Below the pieces are notes generated by a model, which was not told where the DNA came from, searched no databases, and worked only from the letters and a program-made list of their open reading frames with translations. Below are positions 24,211 to 36,400 of a DNA stretch of 64,000 nt, one piece after another (the first letter of the stretch is position 1; each line of letters opens with the position of its first letter). The stretch covers positions 11,116,189 through 11,180,188 of the forward strand of contig NC_061455.1 in the NCBI RefSeq assembly GCF_022581195.2, written 5' to 3'. A program made the translations under genes and the position numbers. Source of the DNA: Helicoverpa zea. Lineage: Eukaryota > Arthropoda > Insecta > Lepidoptera > Noctuidae.

Positions 24211-24626
24211 CATAGAGTAGGTAAAATAAGCATTAGCTACATTTGTACCTTGTATGATCTGACAGCTATGAGGAAAAACAGAATAACCGAATGAATACAA
24301 TTTGTTTAGATTTTATAAATTAAGATGAGAAAGAAGATTTGTATCTAACCTAGAGATAGTTAAGGACACACAAGTTTACTTTTCTAAAAAACAGCAACTT
24401 TAACACTCTTACAATACGTAATGTATGCAACATTACATTATATTCAGGCTACATAACAAAGATTTGACGTTAAATGAACAATTGCTATATTTTATCAGAA
24501 AAACGTAAAAACCGGTAAATTACCGGTTTCATATTATTTTTACCGGTAATTTAAAACTCGCAAAAATGGGCGATTTACCGGTAAAAACGAAACCGGTTAA
24601 CCGGTATTGCATGCCCTAGTTTTAAC

Positions 24627-26085
24627 TAAGAACACATTGTATCCGTTGTTAGTGACGTTTGTCTACATTCAGATATATCTCTTGCATTGTTCTCACGTTT
24701 CAGTAAATAGAAGATTTTCCATTAATTGGTGGTAATTGTTTTATTTCAGTTACATTTCCACTGAGGCACGGTTTCCATCGCGTGCGTGGTGCATCGTAAA
24801 AGTATTAGATTTAGATCTATTGATACGTCAATGGCGCTAGATCACGCAGCTGTCACTGGGTAGGCATGAACTCATTATTGCCCATAACGTGTTAAAGAGA
24901 CATCGGCATATTCAATAAGCCTTCTTATTTTTAAAGTTTCAAATGAAAATGGATTTACATTTTGATTAGCTACAAATTACACTCATATAGTTACAATATA
25001 AGCGTCTTACAGGAATCTATTATTCTTTTCTCAGTAATTTACCTTCAGCTGATATAATATTATAGACATCCATCCTATTTTCCGTACTACTTGGAACATT
25101 TTGGCATTACCGTGGCAGTTCAAATTAATCACGCCCCAAAATAATTTGCTTCGACGAAATACGGTTTTCGAGAATCTAGAATCAAGATCCGATAAAGATT
25201 TTACAGAAGAGCGCACCAGGAACATATTGCACATAATATTGTCACATTTTAAAGGCTATTAAAACAATACAGCTCAGGGTAGTAGATGTCTTTTGAACAT
25301 CTTTGACTGTCGTTACCAAGAACCAGACACACTGACAATCACACAAGGGGTATCAGGTTGCCCAGATTGCTGGGTCGAAGAGTTCACATAGGAGTCACTG
25401 TAAATAAAACACCGATACTCAGCTGTTTCTGGTTTATCTAGAGGCGACTCCAACATATTTTGGAAAAGGGTAAAAGGGGAAAATCAATAGAGCTAGGTAT
25501 GGTGCCAATGGTTGGGGGACGTCAGCAACCCCAGCGGGGCCCAATAGGGCCAAGGCCTGCCGGGGCTGCGGCTTGTTCGAAAGAGATACCGCGGCCCTAG
25601 CACATAAAAAGGCCTACGACGGAACACGACGGTTTTTAGTCAGTAAGTCCCCAAGTCCTTGCAAATCTGTGAAGATGACGCCTGCAGCTGAGATAAACAG
25701 AAGTAGGTTAGAGACACCTATTACAACATTGTTAAGTAATATATCATTTACTTGAGACTCACGTTTAATGGCCTTTAGTGGTCGTAGTAATTACTTGTGT
25801 GGAATGACACGTGCAATAATGATTATTACTAAATCTATTAGTGTGATTCATAGGTTTTTTTTGGTAAGGCTAATATTGTTCACAAGATCAAACAAAAGCA
25901 TCTCGGAAAACTGTGAAAAGTACGTTATTTTCAATAGCTTTCAAAAAGTTTATTCTTGAAATTGTTCTTATAATTTCATCTTATCTAGGGACAAAGTATT
26001 TTATTTTAAAACATGGAGAATTCTTCTAATTTGAAAGTCATCGAACATACACTAGTCATTCATGACACAATAAAATTTTACGTTT
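24627..26085. other. Gene-free stretch with repeats
   Basis: No exon recognised. It includes an inverted family B fragment (about 25340-25470) and the family A copy at 25525-25660. Remaining sequence is AT-rich and unclassified. Confidence 0.4.
25525..25660 (+). repeat. Short interspersed repeat, family A
   Basis: It shares 'ctgccggggctgcggcttgt' + tcgaaagag and 'gacggtttttagtcagtaag' with the copy at 3270-3500, in the same order and spacing. The distal tctgacactccc part is missing, so the copy is truncated. Confidence 0.6.
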
Positions 26086-26400
26086 CCCAATGTGTGCCAA
26101 ACTGCCAACGTCGTTAACACAGTACGTCACATGTAAACAAAAGCATACGTCACTACGTCATCAGAGCAGCATGCTGCAAGCATACCATAGACGCCACGGC
26201 GAGGAGTCATACCGCCTCGCAGCGCTCATGCGCGGGAGTCACCGGCGCACGCGACGCGCCCGTGCCCGCCACGCACGCGACACGCACGCATCACGATATG
26301 GAAACGCGGAAAAACTATTCCCGCCCGCAGTAAAACCAAATTTTACTGAAAAGTTTTATCGATGTCTCAAACGCCCGCCACCATATCGGGCGCATTGCCA
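26086..26400 (+). promoter_or_regulatory. CpG-rich block with three TACGTCA sites
   Basis: This block is much richer in CpG than its surroundings (26190-26340 especially) and contains TACGTCA at 26123-26129, 26146-26152 and 26154-26160. The CRE core is TGACGTCA and its half site is ACGTCA, so these resemble CREB/ATF-type bZIP sites. It lies about 1.1 kb upstream of the TATA box of TPS. It could be a distal promoter or an alternative non-coding first exon of TPS. The role is inferred from sequence only. Confidence 0.35.
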
Positions 26401-27191
26401 ATAGATTAAACATACATTATTTACGTTCGATAAATAATCAAATTCGGTGAACTCATGCTCGTTGACTGTGACAGTTACAGAAATTATTTGGGACTTGGTT
26501 TATACAGTCGCAAGGTTCATACAATTAGATTTTAATTTTTATCATTTCAACACCGATACGGTGGGGAAACTGTGCACAAAATTATCCTGTTTATAAGTGT
26601 AAATACCCGTTCCAAGGCTCTTGTAACAATAACTTGATCGTTAACTGGTGTTCATGAACCTACAGAGACGCTTCTTCGTCCTGTTCATTCACTATCATTA
26701 ACTATTTCATTTAATTAATTTACAACGCACGCAGATTAATAACTCCATTTGTCTTTCGTATTAATAACGGACATAAAACTTATATTGACTGACAGGCTAT
26801 CTGGTTCAAGATGAAATTCTGCATACCTTGTTGTCTGAGTACCAGATTTACTTATTATTCGAGGATAAACACGCACTCGATAAAACATTTGCAGAATGTG
26901 ATTAACAAGAAAAACACGTTTTTTACCAGAACTGCTCAATTTTTTTTTTCTGCAAAACAATAAAAAAAAACACTGATAAATTATCAAAATTCTGATAAAC
27001 TAGTGTAGCCTCGATTTTATTCAATCAATACAAACACCGAATTGGCATTTTCAGTGGGTTAAGATGCAAGACAATTCTCGAGGAGGGGTCAGTAGAGTGA
27101 TAACCCCTTTGAATCGACTCCGCGGTTGTCCGCCGCCGCCGTACAGACGCACGCAGGAACTTCGCCCTTCTGCGACGCGTCTCGCATAGTC

Positions 27192-27197
27192 TATAAA
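27192..27197 (+). promoter_or_regulatory. TATA box, likely core promoter of TPS
   Basis: TATAAA sits in 'agtctataaaggcacccgac' and is followed by GC-rich sequence. It is about 245 bp upstream of the TPS start codon at 27440, which would place transcription initiation near 27220-27230 and give a 5' UTR of about 215 bases. No transcript evidence is available here. Confidence 0.45.
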
Positions 27198-27439
27198 GGC
27201 ACCCGACGCACACAAAAGAAACAGTACGCCTTCGATCTCCGTCCATGATGTCAATTTAGACATTCTGAACAACAGCGCGGGAATCTCACACAATCGAGTT
27301 ACTTGCGATGACAAAAACAATACCAAAACAGTGCTGAATAAATATTTTGATTCAAAAATCCCTCCGCTTGGGTCGCGCATGCGTGCAGTCGACGTTGTGA
27401 TTGGCCGTGAATAGGAACGTTCGCAAAGAAAGCAAAAAC

Positions 27440-30400
27440 ATGAGTGGAACGGACAGCAGTGCCAGTCGATCCGCGTGCAACAGCAAGGGAAGCATGATCG
27501 TTGTGTCGAACAGGTTGCCCTTCATCCTCAAGAGAAATGACAAGACTGGCGATCTGGAGAGGAAAGCCAGGTACTGTGCACATTTTATACACCTAGTTAT
27601 TTGCCAAAACAGTTCTGTGAATATTACAGCCATGATTTCATTGAGAAATATCGCTAAATCCGATTTAAGTGTCGCAGTTAAGGTGCGTTCAAGCGGATAT
27701 TATTAGCGAAATAACTATAAATAAACTGCAATTAAATCTGTTTATGGATATTTTAACTAAAACATACTTTGTTTTAGAATACAGTGGCGATCTTGTTGTG
27801 TTTACTATCAATTTGTATGCTAATGACAGTGTTACTAGAACTACGCCGGTGTTGCGCGAAACATCGGTACGATTCGGGAAGCTTCCACGAAATGTTCGAT
27901 TTTAAACTGCATTTCCTGACTCAACCATATCATAAAATGTATATTCTGGTATCACTTACCGTGGTGACCGTTAGGAATTTTGTTTAATACTGCATGATCT
28001 CGTTTGTAAACTCGAAAGCCGGCATTTTATATAGGCCGCGATACCGTCAGCTGTTGTCGGATGGTTTTCATAACATGATACAAGTTACGCTGGTTAATTA
28101 AAATGGTGAATTGGGTTTAACCGATTTGTGTAAATGTTTAATGATGCGCAGAAGCCTTTGTGGGGTACCTTACTATTGTAGTTGTGCATGTTGTCATACA
28201 TTATGCATGGTATATGGTATTGTGTGATTGTTAAATGTAAAACATGGAGACCTTGGACTTGAATGTTTATTCTCAAGGTCATTCATGTAGCACTTTACCG
28301 TTAATTGATTCACTACGACTCTAGTGCGATGTTTTATCATTGTTTTGATTCATATTATCACGCAAAATAAAGATTGCCCTTTGATACGTAATCATGGAGG
28401 TTTTTGCTACATGATTATTCCATTGGAATTATTTTTAGAACACACATACTCGTACCTATATGTAAACAGCTAGTAGCGTAAACAAAATAGTTTTAATTTG
28501 ACATAAAAACACAGATAACATAAAATCCTCGGGTGATTTAAGTTCATCGGTAACATAACTCAAATACGCGTCTTTAATCGAAGAATTTAGGTTAATTGTA
28601 ACATGATTTACTATGATCTAGCTGCTTATATAAATAAGGAAAATGGTTAGTTTAATTAATAAATTAATTCATTAATAGATTAGTGATGCAGTCGTTAATA
28701 GTTGATAGATAAAGCTAGTATAGTTTGTTTTTGTTACAAATGACACAGGTTGATTAGCTAACGTCATTTAAGTACATACTTATGTATATTTACTTTATAT
28801 GGAGGTACTATGGCCATTGGCCAAGATAATAGAGGTCATTGAATAGACATTTTCATAGTTAATAGTGTTAATCTTTACTACAACCTTAGGAAGTTCTTTG
28901 TTCAAATTAGAAATCGAAATGGGCTGTAAGTAATTAGAATTTTCATTACAATTGTCAGGAATTACTTTTTTAAATGTTGACAACATACATACACCAACCT
29001 AATTTAAGTCTTCGGCTCCAAAAGAAACATGAGTGGCATTTAGTCAGTAAGTTTGACACTTCCTTCTAGTGTACCCATCGGGGTAATAATAATGATAATT
29101 TCTCTAAAAGAGGTTAGTTACACAGCAGGCTAGGCACAAACAATATTTTTCTCCTAAATTGATAACAAGCAATAATTTTGCGGATGTTTTAGTCTTTTAG
29201 GTATCCTCATTTCTATTATAAGTAAACTAATATATGGTAGATATGTTAATTAGGTCTCTAGATAGTAGCAGTCACGATCCTTCTGCAAGTCAAAGTTAAA
29301 ATTAAACTAAGACATATGGTTTTGATAACCTACATATCGTCTGCTGGCATATACGTAGGTAATATAACTAAACATGTAAGATTCAATCATTTAATTTATT
29401 AGTTAAATGCCATTGTGTTTTCGCTGAAGAATTGATAAACAATGAAGTACATAAGTACCTACTGTTATATTCGCACACAAACAGTCTACAGTCAATTAGC
29501 ATATAGGCACTAAGGAAATGAAAATTGCCATTTAACTAACAAGAATTACAAAAATCTATAAAGAAATAATTGATACAACAAGCTAAAAAAATTTTGAACA
29601 ATAAGTAGGTATAAACCTACTACGATAATCTCAGAAATTAAACCTGGTACAAGATACAGCTAGCAGAGAAAAAAGTATGAACAGAAAAAATACTACGATT
29701 TTATTCTACGTCTATGCATTTCACTATTTGAAAATCGGCGTAGTATCGTAGCAACTGCGTAGTAAATGACGACGTTGAATAGCTGCTACGAAAGACGGCC
29801 CAATTTCACTGTTTATGGTTGCTTATTTTATTTTCTACTGTTATAAAATATAGTTCCCCTACTAACTATAAACAAAAGAAAAAATAGCATAAATCAAAAA
29901 AGATCAGTTATTATTTAATAGAAACTTCGATGAAGACTCGTAAGCAATCAATAACAAAGAAAATAGTGAAATAAGTACGAAAACAAATATTTTCGGTAGT
30001 TTACCTATAATTATCATATTTTATCATGATTCAGTGAATTATATTTACTGGAAAACGACACGCAATGCCTGTAAATATTTATCTTGTTTATTACGCTTTT
30101 AATTAAAATCGTTTTTGTTTTGTTTGTTTGGTTATCGGGATAAAGATATTATGTAGGTCAAGCAGAGTCGTACATTATGAGTGCTAAAACGGATAAGGGA
30201 AGGGTTCCAAAGATCCACCTAGGTATACTCGTATATGGTGATTATTATTATAATCATAAGTCTCACTTTTTAATATTTGATCAATGAGGAATCTAAAGCT
30301 TGTCAGTATTTTATAGGTTTTGGTATTGTGAGACAGATGCAAAACGGCTCAAAAATTGTGAATGAACAGGTTTCAGCTACAATGTTACAGGTATCAAGTG

Positions 30401-33400
30401 TTAAATCTTTATAATTGAATAAACAACATTAAAATCAGTTATCATGAAAATTATAAACTTTACTTATCATACCTTTATGTTTTTAAAATAGTTCGCAAAA
30501 AAATAAAGAGATATTTATCTTATATAACAATGAAAAACTGATTCTTTAATAAAACGGGTAACTACACAAGTTAATTAAACATGATAACGAATAACAACAA
30601 TGATTCCCTATCTGCTGTAATCTTTCCACGACCACCACGTAATATTTACTCATATTATTTACTATACATATGAGTGCAAAAAATTGGGGTCAGCTCCAAA
30701 TGTCTCAGGTACACTTTTTTGAACCTAAAGCCTTGATAACTTTTTCATGCGAACAATCGTAAATATACTTTTATAAAAAATAAAAAAACTTATTTGAGCA
30801 AGTCATGTAATTACATTTCTTATTATGATATAACTGTATATTAATAACTAACCTAGCAACCACATTCGTTGTGAAGCACTAAAGACTTGAGTACCTGTTG
30901 AAGTGCAATTCAAACATCAAAGCATCAAAATATTGAAGAATATTGAACAGCTTGTCAAAACTACACAAGGCACACCTTACAACACCCAAAAAATGGAAGA
31001 TATTTACATTATTCTGAGTAGCTGACCCGGATTCTTTGGCCCCGTGTGTAGGAAAACGTGACATTTTTTACAGTCGAATGGAACAAATTGTATGACACGT
31101 GGCGGGTCTAGTCGGCTGATACAGCTGATTGACTTCGTTGACAATTGCTAGAGGGGCACCAGGGATGTTGATTTCCGTGCGAGTAAACTATCCAATGACT
31201 TACATCATACGTGTCATTAATCACATTTCAGATTTTTGCACATCACATTTCAACTTTGACGAAATAGCTTAAAGGCCTCAATGTAGTGCATAACATGAAA
31301 TTATACCATCTACTACAAATTAGCGACCTAAACACTATTCTATCATCATCTCAGCTCTGGGGCATCCACAGCTGAACGTAGGCATTCTCCTGATTTTAAA
31401 TAGATGATCTAAAGGTGACTGCGTCCAGGACCTAGCACCTCTTTCAAATATCAACAACTCTATATTCAATATGAACCTTAACTATAGCCAGATAAGAAAG
31501 TGTTTTCCTTGTTGTGTATAGTTGTAGCACCTCCTCATAATTTGTTATTTCTCCTCAGTGCTGGTGGGTTGGTGACAGCAGTAGCTCCAGTGGTGATCCG
31601 TGGAGGCGGCATCTGGGTGGGATGGCCAGGCATACATCTGGACGACCCCAACGAGAAGATCCCGGAGTCAGACCCCAACGACAAGACCCCTACTGCTGGC
31701 TTGCTATCAGAGAAGGTAAATTAAGACCTTGGAATACGAAAAAAAGAATTTAATTCAATAAATAAGTAGGTAGTGCCAGATAATTGTCGGTTGTCTGACC
31801 AAATGCAATATTTGTCAACACAAAAAACATGCAGCAAAAAATCAATAGTTTCCGAGCATTCTAAGCAATTTCCTACTAGTGTCAAAACATCGAAATCCAG
31901 ACAATGTGACTCGATAATGTGACACCTTGAACCGTTCTGAATGACACAGAGCAACGACAGGCCACAATGTTGGAATGCACCATTAAATCTTTACGCTTCA
32001 TTAACTTTACTGGGTTCTTCTTCTTAAGATTATGAATAGTCATTTGCATGTAGGAGAGATTTTTGTTAGGTAAGCATTAGAAAGGTTTCCCGTACAATTC
32101 ACATTAATTTACAAAACAGGAACTCAGGGATTATCTCTTCAGCTTTGACAAGCAATATTGTCAGCCATTAACGTTCTTTTAAAGGACTTGCTTGGAAACA
32201 AGCAACACCATGTAAAATTATACCAATATTAAACTATGTGGAATAGTTAATAACGGTTCCTATGAATACACATTCAATTTTAAAAATAAGGGAACAAATA
32301 TACATTTTGTAAACTTCAGTAAAACTGTTTGCTAACACAAGTGAATAACTTCGGCCTTGCACCTCACGTGACCGTGTTCATTGTGCAAATAATTCGCCAA
32401 TTTGCTCAGCGCTATACTATACTTCATAGATGGTCACAGCATTAGATATTACTTTATACATAAAATCATGACATCATCCATGATTCTACATAATTGTAAA
32501 CAGAGACACCTCCACCAGAAATAATTATATTTACTTTTGATGAAAACCCACAAATGATACCATTGCTAGTTACGTTTATAATGTAATTCAACTCCACTGA
32601 AAAATTCCGCGTGGAAAGTTAAAACACATTGTCTTATCTCATGGTCAGTCGCATTTGTAAACAGTAGACCACAACGTGATTTTTTAGTTTCATAATAAAC
32701 AGGACTTCATAGTCCTATATGTATATGTAGTAAAGTCATTTGTGTTTACAATAAAAACCTTTATTCAAGGCATCATCAACATCATACAGTTTCCAACGTA
32801 CGTAAAGCAATTAACATGCCTAATTAGCATCAAAGCAATATAGTACTTGTTTTATATGTTACTAAGCAATCAGTGTTGCCAAGTATTATCTATTATTATT
32901 CGCAATCAATGGTTATTTCCTGTAAACTAAAGGAAAATTTCAGGAAGTTAGTCTACTAGTTATTTTCCAATCGCACATCTTATCTGATAAAAGATGAATG
33001 TGACCGCTTATATCTAATGAGCTTCATGTTTTATTGCTTTGCGTAAATATATTGTAAAAGGCTTATGGGAATGATGTAAATATAAATATGAACTTAGTGT
33101 TTATATTATTCTTATGCAATGAAAGGAATTATGGGAGCTTGATACGGAATTAAAACGCTTGATTTACCATTATCAGAAGGTTCATGAGGTAGGTACGAAC
33201 TGTTTTTCAAAAATACGGCCAATGCTGCAAGACTACTGTTTAGGTCATAGAACAACTTATTTGTTCCTTATACTGGTTATGCTTATGCCAGAAGATAATG
33301 GTCGCCTTTCAAATCACGTGAGACTTCCAAATGAATCATTAGTTCAAACGCCCTTATTATCTTTTTCCAGATAGTCCCCATCCACGCTGAGCCCAAACTC

Positions 33401-36400
33401 TTCGATAGCTACTACAATGGCTGCTGCAACGGAACCTTTTGGCCCCTCTTCCACTCCATGCCTGACCGAGCCACCTTCATCGCTGACCACTGGAAGGCAT
33501 ACATCAAGTGCAACGAGGAGTTCGCTGAGAAGACAGTACATGCTCTGCATCTGCTCAAACAACAGAAAGGGAAGAATGGAACCTCTCCACCTATCGTGTG
33601 GGTCCATGATTACCATCTTATGTTAGCTGCTAACTGGATTAGACAGGTATGTTGAGTATCTGCTGGTGGTCTTCCAATTCCAATTTCTAAGGCCATATAT
33701 TTTATGCGGTCTTTTGTTTTTTTCTTTCCAGCGAGTCGAAGAAGATGACATAAAATGCAAGCTGGCGTTCTTTTTGCACATTCCTTTCCCCCCATGGGAC
33801 ATTTTCAGACTGTTCCCATGGTCTGATGAAGTATTGCAGGGCATTCTTGGTGAGTTACATGTTTAACATTGCTGTATTTTTTCAAAATGCTTTCGAACTT
33901 TTTAATTTTAATCGATAATGTTTTATTCTCTTCAGGTTGTGACATGGTCGGATTCCACATAACTGACTACTGCCTGAACTTCATAGATTGTTGCCAAAGA
34001 AACTTAGGTTGTCGTGTGGACAGAAAGAATCTGCTAGTTGAATTGGGAGGTCGCACCATCTGTGTCCGACCCCTGCCTATCGGAGTACCCTTCGACAGAT
34101 TCGTGCAGTTGGCACAAAACGCAAAACCAGTGCTCTCTACAAGCCAACAAATTATATTAGGAGTTGATAGACTGGATTATACCAAAGGATTAGTACATAG
34201 ACTGAAAGCTTTCGAGAGATTACTGGAAAAGTATCCTGAACACATCGAGAAGGTGGTGCTGCTTCAGATCTCGGTGCCGTCAAGAACGGATGTCAAGGAA
34301 TATCAGGACTTAAAGGAAGAGATGGATCAGTTGGTTGGAAGAATTAATGGAAGATTTACCACTCCAAACTGGTCACCTATTAGGTAAGTTTCTGGAAAAC
34401 CACGCAATTTTACTTTAGTGCCACAACATACGGTCAAGTTCTAACTTTTTCTTAAATAACTTCCAGGTACATTTACGGTTGCGTTGGCCAGGATGAGCTA
34501 GCTGCTTTCTACCGCGATGCTGCAGTAGCCCTGGTTACACCTCTACGAGACGGCATGAACCTCGTTGCCAAGGAGTTCGTCGCCTGTCAAATCAACAAGC
34601 CTCCCGGAGTACTGATCGTGTCACCCTTCGCTGGTGCTGGAGAAATGATGCACGAGGCTCTCATTTGTAACCCATATGAATTGGATGATGCTGCTGAAGT
34701 CATTCACAGGTATGAATACCCATTTATTGTTGTCGATTGAGTTAATAGCAGTATTTTTGTTTTTGTTGAAGGTGCACATTTAATGAGTCTCTGATATTTC
34801 AAGAGTTAGTGCTTACATTAAAATGTTATCAGGGTAGCTTATGACGTCAATTTTAATTACAATTGCGTTGCTTATGTGATATATGACGATTATTAACCTA
34901 TTATTAAACGTTTATTTCTCTCCGGTCAATGGTTATCGTTGTCATTGACACCAGGGTTGTCGAACGAATCATAACAGCTTCGCAACTGTCATTATTGTAT
35001 ATTGCTATTGAGGGTACTTACGAAATAAATGAACATGTATTGATATTCCGTTTCAGGGCGCTGATAATGCCAGAAGATGAGCGCACAGTCCGTATGAACC
35101 ACTTGAGAAGACGTGAGCAGCTAAATGATGTTGACAGCTGGATGAAGGCTTTCTTAAAAGCCATGGACTCTTTGGAAGAGGAGGCTGATGATATTGGTGC
35201 CACTTCCATGCAGCCTGTCACCATTGATGACTTCGATGAATACCTTTCCAAGTAAGTTTTCTGACCACCTACCGTGCCTGTACCTTTAGAGAACCTCAAT
35301 GCTCTGGTTATATTATTTCCTGCTGTACATAACCTGACTTCATCCAATCATTTATACTCAATTACGTTTGTTCTCCGTTTCAGGTACATTGGCTACACAC
35401 AAAAGCTGGCGTTACTGCTTGACTACGATGGTACTCTAGCCCCCATCGCGCCTCACCCTGACCTGGCAACCTTACCCTTGGAGACCAAGCATACTCTGCA
35501 GAGGCTATCCAATATGTCCGATGTCTACATCGCCATCATCTCCGGCAGAAATGTCAACAACGTTAAGAATATGGTGAGTGCGCACTCAAGCAAATTGTTT
35601 TAATGATTTCCCGAACAAGAGGAGATTCTCAATTCCGATGTTTGTATTATCTCTAGTTGCCAATTAAAAACTTTTTCTGATGAGCGGTTGAGATTCTTAA
35701 ATGTTGCTTCATAAATATCTGTTTCATCGTTGAAGAACTCTAGAACTTTTCGATAAACGGAAAATTACGAGAAAAACTAGTCTAGTTGCTACTAAGTCTT
35801 TGTATGGTTAGCTTAAGTTAGTTAAAGTGAATAATCATTAAGATTATTCACTTTAACTAACTTATAACTTTTTGTTCTTATTTCAGTTTAATAGCTTAAA
35901 TTAGGGTCACTTCGTATTAACCGACGTAAGAAACGATAAACGCTCGCTAAACGCAGTACCTATTTACCCAGATTTTCTTTATGTTCCAAAGGTTATCGAA
36001 ATAAAAAAATATTTTGTGCATTCTTGGTGTACATGTTACAAAACGATAAGCGCTGTTTTAGTATTTATTTAAATTGTAATCTCAAGAGGCATTTGTTCTA
36101 TTGATTCAGATTAAAGTTTCACATGAATCAATTCTAACAAACGTCTTGATAACATTAAATAAGTAGGTATAATAAAGTACCTACGTAGCAGCCTTCTCAA
36201 AAGTTCATTCAGGAAAAAAAAAAACAATAATATGCTCCAAAGCCATCGTAATTTGTTATAAATTGGGTCAGGTCATGTTTAGGCATTAAAATAAGTTTTA
36301 TTATTCTATTTACAATAATTTCAGCATTGAACCTTAACGGTTTCATCTATATCAGCCGTAGTGTCACAGAGTGAACGTTCATTGAAACTATCGGCTGGCT

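Larger units (their letters stand above)
23046..24626. mobile_element. hAT-type element (non-autonomous), with nested repeats
   Basis: The 8-bp direct repeat gttttaac at 23046-23053 and 24619-24626 flanks an element (23054-24618, 1,565 bp) with 13-bp perfect terminal inverted repeats TAGGGCATGCAAT. The 8-bp duplication and the TAGGG start are hAT hallmarks. Both ends carry many copies of taccggtaa-like words (23090-23145 and 24510-24600), consistent with subterminal transposase-binding repeats. No transposase ORF is present. The interior holds a LINE C-terminal fragment (23265-23560), a family A copy (minus, about 23684-23790) and an unclassified GC-rich piece (23770-24210). Confidence 0.8.

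Noticed and set aside
26090..26404. 104-codon plus-strand ORF upstream of TPS
   Set aside because: It is Arg/His-rich because of CpG-rich DNA and has no motif; the block is better read as regulatory or non-coding exon sequence.
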